A DNA stretch of 64,000 nucleotides, from the NCBI GenBank assembly GCA_963920525.1, contig OY986436.1:81499630-81563629 (forward strand), written 5' to 3'. The DNA comes from Dichetophora obliterata. Taxonomy: Eukaryota; Arthropoda; Insecta; Diptera; Sciomyzidae. Positions 23,601 through 36,616 of the stretch are shown piece after piece (within the stretch, counting starts at the first letter, position 1; each line of letters opens with the position of its first letter). Below the pieces are notes generated by a model that was not told where the DNA came from, ran no database searches, and saw only the letters and a program-made list of their open reading frames with translations. A program made the position numbers and the translations under genes.

Positions 23601-25985
23601 TTAAGAAAAGTTTTCATTTTTGTTAAAATCGGATAAAGGGCACGTTATCCTCCCATATGTCCTTAAACGAAAAATCGGTATAAAATCACCAATTATAAAC
23701 TAATTACAATAAAATTCGACAACGAATTAAAAGAAAATTTGTGGTATAGACAGAAAACAATGTATGAAATTATATTAAAATCGGGCAAAGGACACGCCCA
23801 TAGCACATATATCCTTAAATGAAAATTCCCCGTAGAATCCGTAAAAAGCAATAAATAACAATAAAATTCGTTGCAAATGTTTGTGCTAGCAATGAAAATA
23901 ACTGCAATCTGTAAACTCGATCGATCTCGATCGAAAAAAAATAAAAAATGCACAAAGGTATTTAGCATCGAATTTTATGATTTTTTTCTAAACCGAATTG
24001 GATTATCTTGTTTTGATGGAATATTTTTTGCATTAAAATGCATCAGATGCAGTCAGAAAACTCAAAACCTATTTATTTTCTCATTGCCGATTTTGGCATG
24101 AAGAGAACGATTTACATCAGAGTTACCAATCAATTTAAACTAATGCTTTTCATAAACTTTTTACTAAATAATAAATGTGTCAGCCCTACGTTAGTAATAA
24201 GAAGTAAATTTGAATCTTATTTATTTTTATGGACTCTTTAATGTTTCTTTGTTTGAGCGTTAAGCTTAGAAATTTAATAAATACCAAAAAAGCCAAAATC
24301 GTTATAATAAAGTAGGAAAAATATTACAAATAAGTCAGATTTATTTACAAATTTTTTCTTCTCGACTGGCCACCTCATTTTACGTTTGAAGATAAATAAA
24401 AAGAAAAACAATCAAGTAGCTTGAAAAAACGCAATTTTAATTTGTTGAAAAATGAAAATTCGTGAATTTTTTAACAAAAACAATAAGGAATGAGCAAACA
24501 TATTTCACCTGATGAATTTCATCAGCAGATCGCGCCCTCTTGCTTACTTATTCCCCAGTTAATTAAAAAATACAAGCGACGACAGCTCAAAAAGACAAAA
24601 ACATAAAATAAAAAAACCAGCAACAGTCCAGCTCCAATGCGAAAAAATGGCGATGTGCAAGCCAAAAAAAAAAACATGAAAAAATTTGAATAATGTGCTG
24701 ATTTAAAACCGCTGCACATGAACGAGGCGAGAATGAGGCCGAGCAGGACAACGAATATGCAAACAACAACAAAAAAGATGACAAAAAAAAATCCAAAAAT
24801 CCATTATTCTGTTTGTAAGGCTTACGTAAAAATCTCCCATGCGGACACAAAGGACATGAGGATTTCAGGATTGAAAAATCCGCACAGACATAAAGCTATA
24901 TACTGACGTAAATACATACATACGAATAAACGCACACACGTGCAGACACACTATGTAAATAGATATGTAGTAGCATTTGTTGGCTGCAGACAGGCACGTA
25001 CGCAGGGGGGTTTTGGGGGTTAACCCCTCTCTCCCGAAATGAAGGAACTTTAACGAGCTTCGAAAAAACACTAAGCACAACATGGCAGCCGTTGTGTGTT
25101 TATGGTCACTACAAAGATCTTGATCAAAGTAGATCAAAAATAAAAAGACTCAATTCAAAACATTTATTGTGAAAAAACTATAATATATAGACTTAATTTT
25201 TTTTTTAGGTACACTTAGGGAATATGTGTTATGTGTTCATGAAACTGTGTTCATTTTTAATGAATTTGTTTTTTAAATAGTGCTTGCAACAACTTCATTT
25301 AAGCTTAACTCAAATGTTTGTACAGTTCAATTTAAAACAAAAGGTTTTTTTTCAAAACAAGTTAAAAACATGATTTTAAAATATTGTTCTTAAATTAAAA
25401 AGGAATAAACTTAAACCGCCATTTTTTGATGCCATTTTTTTAACTCTTTCGAGTTTTCGACGTCAAATTCGTAACCAGTGACCCTGGAACCACTCGAATA
25501 CCATTTTTTAACTCCATTCGATGATGTTTGCATTTTATTGCGGTTTAAAATATTGAAATATTTTAAATATTAAAATAATAAATTAGTTTTCATTTCATCT
25601 AATTTTCATTATTTTTAGAACCAATTTAAAAAGTATTTTCACACAATCAAATGTAAAATCGCGATTTTTCTCAGCTTGGCTTCAATTCGCTGGCAATTAT
25701 TGTCAAAGATTCTACTGCGCATAATTTTTCAACTCAATCTCAGATAGCGACGTATTTTTTTTTTTTGGTTATTGCAAAGAAATAATTAGAGAAAATTTAA
25801 AAAAAATAAATTAGTTTTTAAAAATAAATAGTTGAAAAATTTAATACGATTCTTTTAAATTTTGTTTTGTAGAATCGCAAAAGCATTAAGTTTTTATTTG
25901 AAATTTTTTTCTTTAATTCTTAAGTATGGATTTATTCTCAGTTTTAATAATATAAAAAATATTCAAAAATAAATTTTTTGTTTGT
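20657..25985. other. Long AT-rich stretch without recognisable genes
   Basis: Nothing here can be assigned as a gene. A block of about 155 bp is directly duplicated near 23623-23675 and 23778-23830 (AAAATCGG..AAAGG.CACG...ATATGTCCTTAAA). Around 24560-24800 is a purine-rich region with A runs, and 24905-24960 holds imperfect ACATA/CACAC repeats. The open frames are low-complexity products of these tracts. Confidence 0.5.
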
Positions 25986-25989
25986 TTTA

Positions 25990-26372
25990 AAATGCATCCT
26001 CCTCTCGATAGGTGGCATAAAAACGCAGTCCGTTTCAGCCGGTGTCAAGATATTTTGGTCCCAATTTTTTGGAAACATAAAATCAAAGTGCATTTTAATA
26101 ATGGTACTTGTAGCTAAAACCTTTATTCGAATTATTACGTTTGGCCCAAAAGAAAAAATTTGCACGACTATTTAAAAAATGCTGTCATTTTAGCGCTTTT
26201 GATTCCCGTAGCGGGGGAAAATTTTAAACAAACCTTAACTACAATAATAGTAGTTAAGGTAGTCGTAATCTTATTAATAAGCACTTTGATTTATTTGTTT
26301 CCTATAAATTGGAACCAAAATATCTTGACACCTTAAAGAATAATTTTTTATGCCATCTAGCGAGGAGAAGAA
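25990..26372. mobile_element. Fold-back MITE-like element
   Basis: The arms at about 25990-26125 and 26240-26372 are imperfect reverse complements: CCTCTCGATAGGTGGCATAA and GGTGTCAAGATATTTTGG on the left have their complements in reverse order on the right. Between the arms lies CTTAACTACAATAATAGTAG with its own short hairpin (about 26236-26262). Length about 380 bp. No transposase; target duplication not resolved. Confidence 0.7.
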
Positions 26373-27254
26373 AATAAAACAAACAACAAATGTATTCTGA
26401 AAATTTTTTTTATATTATTTGCGTAAAAAAATTTTCAAGTATCTATGTATTGGATTCTTTTCACAATAAATATCAACGCTAGTTGAATTCATTGAAAAAG
26501 TTTTTACTCCATTACTTCTGAAACATTAAAGAACACACTTTCATTTCATATCTTTTGAAAGGTAATGGAACATAGAAAAATTAAAATAATAAAAATGAAA
26601 AAAAAAAAATAGCTCCGGTTGTTGGCATGGTGTTAAACTTTGAAATTAATAAAGGATAATGTAACTGCAATTTTTTCATAAGTTTAATATTTTTCCCTCA
26701 AAATAAAATTTCCAATGATACCCTATTTATGAAAATCGCATTTAAATTGACTGAGCTACGTTGTCTCTATTTTGGCATTCGCATGGCTATGGGTCCGCGA
26801 AAAAATCTTAAGGATTTGGTTTTTTAAGCAAGAAACTAATCTAAGCACAAAATTTGAGCCAAATCGGAGATGGTCAGTGCAACTGATATTACACTTTAAT
26901 GTGAAATGGGCGACATATTGAAAATAATTTGTTGCTACTTAGACGAAATATGTTTAATGCAAATTTTTTTATACATTAAATAATTATATATTTAAATTAT
27001 ATATTAAAAATATTGTGATTAAAAAAATTACTTGAAACATTTTTGAAATTTTGCGTGAAAAATCATGCATTGATATTAAAGGCATTGTGTTGAATTTAAA
27101 AACGTGATGATTTTTTCAGTGTATATATTGATTTTGGAAAATATTTTGTACCCCATATTTGTAGATACTGCTTGAATCTGAGAAATCGGCCTGTAATGTT
27201 TATATATCCATACGTTGTGTATCCATCAATAAGCCGATTCCTGAAGATTGGTGC

Positions 27255-27446
27255 AACGTTGCCGGTTTTAGTCGCTTCAAGCGCACCCTTGTTTTCGTCA
27301 TTCGAAGACTCAAACCATGCATGAGAAGTAAAACTGAAGACGAAAGGCTCAACGGGTTAGCTGTTCTAAATGTTCACAGGGTTGTGGAAGTGACCACGGA
27401 AGAAATTTCAAATGCACTAGCACGAAAAAAAAGAAATATTATTATT
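27255..27446 (+). pseudogene. hAT-type transposase C-terminal fragment
   Basis: With one frame slip this reads VLVASSAPLFSS, then from 27300 an open stretch IRRLKPCMRSKTEDERLNGL followed by AVLNVHRVVEVTTEEISNAL. A serine/alanine block followed by LK..MRS...E.RLNGLA...VHR is the dimerisation (hATC) end of hAT transposases and of the domesticated zinc-finger MYM / 52-kDa-repressor group. The rest of the protein is absent. It stops where the TTAA-flanked MITE begins at 27445. Confidence 0.75.
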
Positions 27447-27448
27447 AA

Positions 27449-27679
27449 CCTTTAACTATGGACGTGGGGTCTCAGAGTCCTCTACATATTCGCGATTTCC
27501 GAGAATCATATGGTTTTCCCCTACCTACTTGGATAAGTAGTACAGAAAACAGTACTTCTAGTTGCTAAACGATCGTGAAGAGACAAGGTTGACCGGTCAA
27601 TAGATTGGTAAGTAAATAATAAATGAGTAATAACAATTAATATAATAAATTGATAAAACTTCACGTCCCTACTTAAAGG
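27449..27679. mobile_element. piggyBac-like MITE (TTAA target)
   Basis: A 231-bp unit flanked by TTAA at 27445-27448 and 27680-27683. The termini CCTTTAACTATGGACGTG and, on the complement of the right end, CCTTTAAGTAGGGACGTG are inverted repeats. TTAA duplication with C-starting ends is the habit of piggyBac elements. There is no coding capacity. The MITE abuts the hAT transposase fragment and probably inserted into it or its remnant. Confidence 0.75.
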
Positions 27680-28861
27680 TTAATAATATAAAAAAAAATT
27701 AGAATGAGTCTAAAACACCGCTGGGCGCCCCATAGCTCACTGAGCGCTCTCCGAGCGTAACTTTTCACATGTACACAAAACTCACAACAGAAGAGAATAT
27801 AACTCAGTCGTTCGCTGACGGTGATGCTGTGAAGACCTATATCGGAAATTTTATGTACACTCTTAAAAAACCAATTTTTTGGTTTGTAGATTCATAATTC
27901 TTTTTCACATATGTTTTATTTTATTAAGGTTTAATATAATTCAATGTAAGTAAAGATACATATTGGCTGTTAAGATTCTTTGCATTATTTTTTTCATATT
28001 ATTTGTATTCATAAATTTTTTTCGATACAGAATTTTTTGAGGTTTTGATTATAATTTTAATGATTCGTATATACTAGGATTTAATATTATTAAAACAAAA
28101 GCAAAACACCTAAATATCAGTGTTTGACTCTGAATAGCAATGCGATTTCTGTTCTTCAGAGAACCTTTCTTGCCAAGCAGAATGTGTAATTTGCCACTGC
28201 AAGTAAACTAATATAATTTATGTACTTAGAAGAAAATGGTGGAGCAATAATGAGATAGAAGAAATAGTGAATAATACGAATGACTAAAAATAAAAAATTA
28301 ACACATATTACAGTATGTGTGGGGGTATAAAAATACAAACTTGCATATCTAGATAACTGTGACAACTATTTCGCTCAGTGTGCGCTATTCGAGAGTGCAC
28401 CAGTCCTAACAAGACAATATAAAATGTAACTGTGTTAGAATGCCCAGCCCTGGTCTAAAAACAAAAAAATCAAAAATCTCTCCCGAAATTTTTTTCTTGG
28501 TACGCGCCTGGCTGCAGATGTACACGATAGATAGATACAGCCAAGCAAAATGACGGATGAATGGATGGAAAGGATAAATTGAAAAAATAAGATTTATTAT
28601 ATGTGTATGGAATGCATAGATAAATACAAATTGAAAAAATCTCGAACTCAATGTGCAAAATATATATTTTATAGATACTGACCTACTCGAATAACGGTTA
28701 GAAATCTTGTACTAAAATTGAAACTTTCTGAACTAACAAATAAGTCAACACCAGCTTTGGTTTCAAATCAAGTATTTGCAAAATACTAAAAAATGGTTTT
28801 AATACAGCTTTGGTTTAAAATTAAGTACAAGTTTGGATTAAAATATTAAAAAAAAATAATA

Positions 28862-28936
28862 AACACCGCGAGATTCGAGCACACGACATTCAGCTTGCAA
28901 ACTCGCTACTCTAACCACCGGGTTATTGGCCTGCAC
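28862..28936 (-). repeat. tRNA-like SINE head or degenerate tRNA
   Basis: Read on the minus strand it has an A-box-like stretch GGTGGTTAGAGTAGCG and a B-box-like GCTCGAATC about 35 bases later, the spacing of a pol III internal promoter. The anticodon-arm region (AGTTTGCAAGCT) can fold, but the acceptor and T stems do not pair well, so a functional tRNA is unlikely. It sits among AT-rich arms with repeated TTTGGTTT / AAACCAAA motifs. Confidence 0.5.
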
Positions 28937-30344
28937 ATAAATAGCGCGATAAACAAACATGAACTGAGTCGCAGGATTGCCAGGCTAACTTTTTACGTGT
29001 TTTAATCCAAATATAGTATCTAAATGTACAAGAATTAAGTATAGATAAAATTAAAAACAAAAAGTAATACAGACTTGTAATGAAATTCAAACCAAAAAGG
29101 CTGAAATTAAACCAAAAACCTAAAATTTAAACCAAAAAGTTAACATGGTTACTGTAATATTTCTTTTGGTTTAAATTCTAGTACAGAAGAGTTTTAATTA
29201 TGACTTAAATTTTAAACTGAAAAAGAACCAATTAATACATTAAGTATCCATTTTTTTATTATGTGTTTATTAATATTTCAATAATACAAAAAAAAAAAAA
29301 AAATTAAAAATTGAAAAAGTACAGGTTGGTGGAGTGGGAGTGCTAAAAAAGGGTGCCTTTATCTTGACACAATTTAAGCCCTTCTAAACAAAAGGCCAAC
29401 AAAATTTTTGCATGATTATAGTTCGGGATATATAGAGGGATATATAAAAAAAGGCCCTCACCAAATCGGTCCACTAGAACTTCAGATATCATATCAAACG
29501 TGTTTAAAAAATTAGCTTCGAGAAAAACGCGTTTAAAGTTTTCAAGATAAGTTGTAGGTAGTCTAACTGACGACACTAAAATGTCTATAACTTTTAAAAT
29601 AATTCGAATTTCGAAAAAACATTTTAAGGAGATATTCTTGAATATGTAAACTGTCGAAAAATAGTTTTTGTCAATTTTCTACACTAGAATACTATATTAA
29701 AGGGCATATTTTATATCACTTCATTGGCAGAATAGGGCGCAGAAGGTATAGAAGAGTATTCACATTATTGATCAGTATCAGCTTCTTACTCGATTAAGCC
29801 ATCTCCGTCTGTCTGTCCGTCTGTATTGACACGATTACAGCTGTAACTTTGGAGCTATGGTAATGATATTCGATATACAAATATATTCAAAAAATAAAGA
29901 CCAAGTTCGAAAATGAGCAAAATCGCAAAAATAGTTTTTGCGTATATGCTTTGATTTTCAAAAACCACTCGGAGTTTAAAATTTTGCTAAATCGAATTTA
30001 AACTCCGCCAACCGCTCAAATAAAGTAAAGTCATCAAAATAGCATAAACTTCATAATTTCCACTAAAATTAGTGTATTAATAAATATGTATTCTGCATTT
30101 GAATTTTGGAAAAATTGAGTAAGACTACACCCATCCTCTTTATAGAGTGATGTCATCAAACTTATATAACATACTAATGTTACTAAAACAACGCTACGAA
30201 CTTTTTCCAAGACCCCGAAATTGTTTTGATTTTTTTCTCTACCACGGACACCAGAGGGCGCTATAAAAGACCTTTCAAAAACTTTTACAAATCTTTTAAA
30301 ACCCGATAAATTTAAAAAGAATTTTTTGATAAAAGCCCCAGTTG
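28937..30344. other. AT-rich DNA with repeat fragments
   Basis: Holds AAACCAAAAA motifs (29090-29180), an A run at about 29286-29303, and a CCGTCTGTCTGTCCGTCTGT block near 29807, a motif frequent in dispersed fly repeats. No gene seen. Confidence 0.45.
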
Positions 30345-30497
30345 TTATAATGTTAATCTAATTTAATCTAATTAAATTCTTATTTAACTAAACTAAATGA
30401 TTTTTGTACTATAAAAGAACATAGTTCTAAGTGTACTGATGTTAGCTTTTTTTTAATTTTTTTATAAATAAAAAAATGAAAAATGAAAAGCCCTTCA
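30345..30497 (+). mobile_element. 3' end fragment of the CR1-like LINE family
   Basis: GTACTATAAAAGAACATAGT followed by TCTAAGTGTACT matches, as its complement, the 3' untranslated region of the LINE copies at 32160-32220 and 39305-39360. It ends in an A-rich AAATGAAAA tail. Only the last 100-150 bases are present. Confidence 0.6.
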
Positions 30498-31989
30498 TGT
30501 AGGGTAATCACACCCTATGTGTGACAACACTGGCTCCAATACGGCCACCCAGTATTTTAGAGCGACTCATTAACACTAATTCTTTTACACGACTATGCTC
30601 TTTTAAATTACTATGCCTTGAATGCAAAAAGTCGATTCAAATCTAAGATACTTTGAATTTTTCCATTCAAAATATTGCCCACTTTTTTACCTTTCATATA
30701 GTTTGTGTTCTATTGCAACTTTTTAACTTTTTGCGTACTTTTTTCTTGTAACTTTTTTCTGGTGAAAATTATTTTCACTTTATTTGCTCAAGTTTTTGCA
30801 ATCCATCCGTTGTTGATGCTTAGTTGTTACATGTGAGGATTTCAGCGTGGATTTATTTCGAAGCTTTGTGTCATGCGATACACATAGCAACAACAACAAG
30901 GAAAACATCTAAAAAAATCTGTACTCATAAAGAGCACCAGGATTTCACATATCATCATGTTGGCTATAATTGTTTTTTTATTTTTTTGCGTAGTTTTTTT
31001 TTGGGGGGATTTATTAAGTAAGCAAAAATTTAATGTACAATTTTTATGGAAGCTTTTCTTTAATTTTCATAAGTTTAAAGCTGTACATGGAAATATTATT
31101 ACACTAACAAAGCAACTTTTTTACTTTAAAGTATTCCTTAATAATAAAATCTGAAATAAATTTTTATGCAACATCTAAAATTTTTTAGGGCTTCTTACAA
31201 TTTTTTAAACATTTTATTTTTTTTGGGGATTAAGATCTGTTCGAAATATCAAGTTTATATCCAAGAGACTTATAAAGAAAATGTCAGAAAAATAGTTCTC
31301 CATTCAAATTTTGTTTTCAGCGATAGTGGGACGATGTATTTTAAAGTATGTCGAAAACGCGTGAAAAAATTAAAGAATACGCGTTTACTTTTTATTCATT
31401 TTGTTATAAAATTATTTGAATCTCTTCATATCGCTCTTTCAGTAATCAAGCCTCTTAGATGTGGGTGGATGCAATGAACATAATTTTAAACAATAACAAT
31501 TTTGTTTTTATTAAAACCACCACCATTTTCAAGATTTTTTTAGAACAAACTAGATGGCCTGACAGACGTTGCTCTGCTCAAATGTAATGCTTACTAGCAA
31601 ATACCCGATGCTTCGTCTGCGATACCATGTAAAATAATAAATACCATGTAAAAATTTTGAATCATAAAATTAAAGCATTTAGTTGCATTACATCAAGTGC
31701 AAAATATAAAAATTATTGTGTTTGTTTTGTTGAATTATGAAAAAATGGTATATATATTAAAATATTACTTTATTTTTCTTAATACCTTATTTAAACGGTA
31801 ATTGCAATGATGACATAAATTTGCTCGGCTTTTTTTTGTTTTTTGACTATTGAAAAAGTCCTGCTTAACAGGATTATAAAAAATTTGGGTAAGAAGTTTT
31901 AAAAATTTGTAATCAAAAATTTAATTTTGTTAACGTAGATTCTGAAAATAAATATATTCTTCTTTAATTTTAAAAAAATCCCTTATAAT

Positions 31990-32156
31990 TACATCAAACT
32001 TTTGACGATATCTCGAAAACTGTAGACTTTCTCAGTACAACGCATTTTTGTATGAAAAGTCATTGATTAATAAAAATAACGGTAAATTAAGCTTTTTCGA
32101 AAATATTTTGTGCGTATGTAAAAGAAATCCCGTTACTATGACATCAAAATTATTTC
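31990..32156 (+). repeat. Partial copy of the ~1.28-kb repeat, left of the LINE insertion
   Basis: GACGATATCTCGAAAACTGT and TTTCTCAGTACAACGCATTT here match the units at about 55400-55460 and 56660-56720. The repeat breaks off at 32156 in ATTATTTCATAT and resumes at about 34306 with GATATCTCACAAACTATAGA, showing that the LINE between was inserted into it. Confidence 0.75.
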
Positions 32157-34305
32157 ATATAATTTATGCCTTTATTGTATTAGTACACTTAGAACTTAGT
32201 TCTTTTAAAGTACAAAGATCAATGACGACGAGTTGTTATTACAATAATTGATTTAGAATTTAAACTTAATCTAAACTTAAAATTAAAATAAATAAATATA
32301 TGATTGACAAATTTGATGGAATTAATTATTAAGCAACGAAAAAGGAAAAAAGTATGTAAAAAGTAGGATGAAGAGAGAGATATTGAGATAGAGCGCAAGA
32401 AAGAGATGGAAGAAAACTGACCTTTAATTAGAAATGAGGCGATGAAAAATGCCTTAGTATTGAAAGCTTGAAAAGTGTTTTCCACTGAATCGAATTTAAT
32501 TGACTAGGTAATAAATTGTAAATTCGAACGGCGTTAATAAAAAATAGTCTTGTGGAGCTAAGATAGTTAAATGTTGGCAAAAAGTTGGCTTCTATGTGAT
32601 CTACTAAATTGTAGCTTTCCAAATAAGTAATGAGGAGTTTTGGAGTGTATAAGTTTATATAAAAATATGCAGTTTCTGATATTAGAGTAAGTCGCACCCA
32701 AGTATACAATTTTTTAATTCAGCTAAATGATCGGACCTACGTATTCCATATACATAACGTATAGCATGATTAAAGGCGATTTGTAATTTCACAATGCGAT
32801 GTGATAAGAACAATTAGCTGAATTACAAGTTTACGTCTTATATCAATGGGAGTGTAGTCAACCGACATTCTTAGATTTCGCAATATATAATATATTTTTC
32901 GAACTACACCGGTGCTGTGATCTGTGCATGTGAGGGAAACATTAACATTAAAACCAAGACTAACAACACTATTAACAATTTTTATTATCTTATCTTCCAT
33001 TAATACATCTGGAATTGAGCTAGGGTTAATTTTGACTTTAGAGATAGGCATACATAGAACTTTAAGACATTAAGATGGAGCTTATTATTCGTAGCCCATA
33101 GGCTTATACTGTGAAGATCTTCATTAAGTTTACAAACTAAATCTTCCAAAAGGTTTGTTTTGCCGGACAAATAAATCTGAACGTCATCAGCATAAGCGTG
33201 CATTGATGAATAGGTACAGCAGCGAAAAATGTCATTTACATATATAGAGAAAATCAGAGGACCAATAACCGATCCCTGAGGCACACCTCAGCAAGCAGCT
33301 CTGTAATAAAAAAAATTAGTGCCAACCTTTACCTTTTGTTTTCTATCTGTCAAATAACTACTTAGGAGACGAGTAGCGTTGTCGCAGAACCCAAAGAGGT
33401 ATTTCAATTTTTGACATAAGAGTTCATGACTTACCGTGTCAAATGCTTTAGAGAAATCAAGCAAATACAACAGAGTTAGTTGGCCATCATCATAAGGGGA
33501 CCTTATATCATCGAGTACTTTAAGCATTGCAGTAGAGCAACTGTGATCTGCACGAAAACCTGATTGGAATGGAGACAAGAGATTATTTTGACTTAGGTAT
33601 GACGATATTTGATTAGCCATAAGAGATTCGCATACTTTGGACAGAGAAGACAAGATGCTTATAGGCCTGAAGTCTTTTGGCTCACAAGCTCCATTTTTTT
33701 TTTGCTACCGGCGTTACTATTGCAGACTTCCATAAAGAAGAAAAAGATGATGTGGTAAAACAATGGTTTATAATGTGGGTTAGCGAGCTTAGAACATGCG
33801 GTGAAATAATTTTTATAAATTTTAGATTCATGCCATCTTCTCCAACCGCACTTGATTTAATTTTGAAAATAGCCATTGCTACTTAATCTTCTGTTACCGC
33901 AGAGAACTGAAATATCTCTTAAGCAGGAGAGTCTATAATATTTGAAGAAGTAGATGTGCTAGTATGATTTACGTTCAGACTAGATATAAAATATTCATTC
34001 AGTCAGGTTGAATTTGGCAGTTAAATGTTTGCTTATCTACAATGCGAAGATGTTCAAATTATTCCATAAGACTTTTTTCTCAGGTGAAGTGTTCTTTTTC
34101 CATCTGCTCCGCAAAATATTTCGTTTTTTTATGGCAAGTTGAACACGATTGGTAAACCACGGACAAGACGGATTTATTACATTTACGTTTTTTAGAGGAA
34201 CATGATCAAAAAATAATTCATTTATTGCACTTGTAAATAACGCTACCTTATCTTCAATATTTGTACAAAACCACACATCATTCCACGGTGTTAAAAACAG
34301 GTTTT
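32157..34305 (-). mobile_element. CR1-like LINE, copy 1 (decayed)
   Basis: Read on the minus strand the order is: a pre-RT segment (PSCPWFTNRVQLAIKKRN, 34037-34276), a DGMNLKFIKIISPHVL segment (33682-33876), then RT blocks FRADHSCSTAMLKVL, LLDFSKAFDTVSHELLCQKL (33288-33653), GVPQGSVIGPLIFSIYVNDI and YADDVQIYL (33000-33284), a YTPIDIRRKLV segment, and the C-terminal FFINAVRIYNLLP end (32428-32709). Frames change several times, so it is a pseudogene, although the YADD box is intact. It is 5'-truncated and lies inside a copy of the ~1.28-kb repeat. It is the same family as 39291-40743. The clade call is by motif style. Confidence 0.85.
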
Positions 34306-34900
34306 TGATATCTCACAAACTATAGATTTTGTCAGTATAACGCATTTTCTTAAGCCTCAGAATGAGAAAAAACGATTGAAATTTCAAGTTTTGACTTACA
34401 AGCAAACATCTCCGCCATTTTTAAATTGATTTTCATCAAATTTTCCTTGTCTGAAAGTTCAATTAAGTAAATTAGGAAAATGAGAAAAGGTTAACCGTTA
34501 CCCCACCAATGCAATGTTTTGTATTGTTTTAAAAAGTTTCTAAAATATACATTTTGTACTCAAAAATAGACCAAAAGTTGATTTTGCTGTACTTTTTTTT
34601 TGTCCCTACTCTTTCATATAACATCATTTATCTGCAAAAATTACTCCATTTTGACACAAAAACAGTTTCTTTCATTAAAAATCATGGGCCACCTATCCCC
34701 CCTCCCCTATGGTTTTTGATGAAAATTAATTTTCTTAAAATGTAATATATTTTACTAAGTTCTACAGCTTAAAAAAATAATTTGTGTAAAAAATGTTTAA
34801 AATATTTCAAACTATTCCACATTTATAAACATTAACTTATGTTTTAATCTTTTTCCTTATCTACTATATATTTATAGTGAAACCAACAGACATTGTCCTA
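34306..34900 (+). repeat. Partial copy of the ~1.28-kb repeat, right of the LINE insertion
   Basis: Continues the unit interrupted at 32156. CTCAGAATGAGAAAAAACGA, then TTTTGACTTACAAGCAAACAT, then GAAAAGGTTAACC blocks have counterparts at about 55620-55780 in the same order and orientation. Similarity fades near 34900. Confidence 0.7.
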
Positions 34901-35039
34901 ACCCAATTCAATGATTTTTTTTATGCTCGTTTTGTGAATTTGTGAAAGTGTGTAAATTGACCTTCCAACACATGTATCCTTTTGAAACATCAATGCATGA
35001 CGATTAGAACCTTCTGATATAAACAGCATTCTTATTGAT

Positions 35040-35250
35040 TTATAGTATTCCCCGGCAGATTTTGTCCTGCCGCAGACCGCCTTACCGCTATATACGAATT
35101 TTCATGCTGTTTGGAAAAAAAAATTATATATTCACTATTTTTAGTAGTTTCCGAACGTAAGCGTATGGACTAAATTATAAAATTTAAGTCTAAGACTGGG
35201 GCCAAATTGCGCCGTTTTGCCGCGATCGCGACACCGCTCTCACGCCCTTT
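35040..35250 (+). repeat. Dispersed repeat fragment
   Basis: CAGATTTTGTCCTGCCGCAG, then ACCGCCTTACCGCTATATA, then ATTTTCATGCT matches the block at 11590-11650 and, less well, 51270-51310, where it is part of the long repeat. This is therefore an isolated fragment of the family at 49519-52852. Confidence 0.6.
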
Positions 35251-35789
35251 TTTCGCAAATGCAGCTGAAAAATACTGAATTTTACATGTATATTAATGCA
35301 TTTATTTATTTAGTGTATTCAATAATTTAAATACATGCAAAATTCAGTATTTTTTAGCCGCATTTGCGAAAAAAGAGCGCTCTCACGCTCCCGGCAGAAT
35401 CGCATAATTTGGCCTCATCCTTAAACGACCAAAATCGTTCGAAAAATGCCATTTTTGTTTAATTATGGGTAGTAATAGGGGTGTGGCATGATTTTTTCAC
35501 TTAAACCATCTCGCACTCGAAACAAATCGACTGCCAGAATTTCAGCCCAGTTTAACTTAAACCTAGTGCACTTTACTTTACTTCACGCTTATCCCCCCAA
35601 AAGTGGACGTAACTAAGTGGGTCATGCCCATTTTGAGTATAGTTTGCGAAATGAATAAAAAATAAAATAAAAATAGCGGACGCAGTGCACGGACTTGAAA
35701 AAAATTTTTGTGGTAGAATGGACTCAAAAAGTGTGGTAGATTGAAATAAAATGTGGCATATTTGATGTTTCATATAAGCACAATATATA

Positions 35790-36565
35790 TTAGGCTGGGT
35801 CGATTTGCAAGCCTATGTTACCTGGGCAATTTTCGGATCGGGCATGAAAATTTATTAAAAAATAGGGGCCATAGGGGTGCACTTTACCCTATCACATCTT
35901 CAATTTTGTGAATTTTTTCTTTAGGAATTTTTTTTCAAAAATGTTTGTATATCGTGCATTGCTAGAACAAAAGTGATGTCAGAAATAAAATCCTCGTACC
36001 CGATTCAATCTAAAACTCACATTGATACGTTTTAATACAAAAATTTATTGTAAAGAATTCGTAAAGAAAAAAATTTACAAAATTGAAGGTATTATCTTAA
36101 CGTTGGTGCGTATTATTTTTGACCATCCGATAGCTGATCTTTGATAGCTGAACCACTGAAGCTATCAACCTTTTATTCACAGCATGTGCTCGTGTTGTCT
36201 CCCGAAATTTTTTTAGTTTTTTTTCCCCCTAGGATTTTCTAAAAAAAAATTATATATATAAATCGATAAAAGTCAAGCACAGTGCCACCTAGGGGGATAT
36301 AAAAAAACAAAAAATTTCGTAAGACCACACAAACACATGTTGTGAATATAAGGTGGGTAGTTTCAGGGGCTCAGCCGTGATGGTCAAAAATACATACGCA
36401 CCTACGTTAAGATTATGCCTTGAGTTTTGTGAATTTTTTTCTTTAGGAATTTTTTACGATAAATCTTTGTATAAAAACGTATAAATGTGAAACCGGTCTT
36501 AGGTTGAATCGTGTACATTTGAAAAGCAATAAATTCCCCTTTCTAACGATGTATTAATAAGCCCA
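35790..36565. mobile_element. Large fold-back element with AGGSTGGG-type ends
   Basis: The left half (to about 36235) and right half (from about 36285) are imperfect complements. CTTAACGTTGGTGCGTATTA and TTTTTGACCATC near 36095-36125 pair with complements near 36375-36405, and AAATTTATTGTAAAG with its complement near 36455. The extreme ends, TTAGGCTGGGTCGAT near 35791 and the complement of ATAGGGTGGGCTTAT near 36560, may be the terminal repeats. A GTGAATTTTTTCTTTAGGAA block also occurs twice in direct orientation (35908, 36430). No coding capacity. Confidence 0.65.
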
Positions 36566-36616
36566 CCCTATCCATAAATTACTGAGCTGTGCTCGTGTGA
36601 AGATGACGTCAATCCG

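Noticed and set aside
28862..28936. A functional tRNA gene
   Set aside because: A- and B-box-like sequences exist, but acceptor and T stems do not pair well.
29343..29576. 77-codon minus-strand frame with a plausible composition
   Set aside because: No motif, and overlapping dispersed-repeat DNA; evidence is too weak to call a gene.
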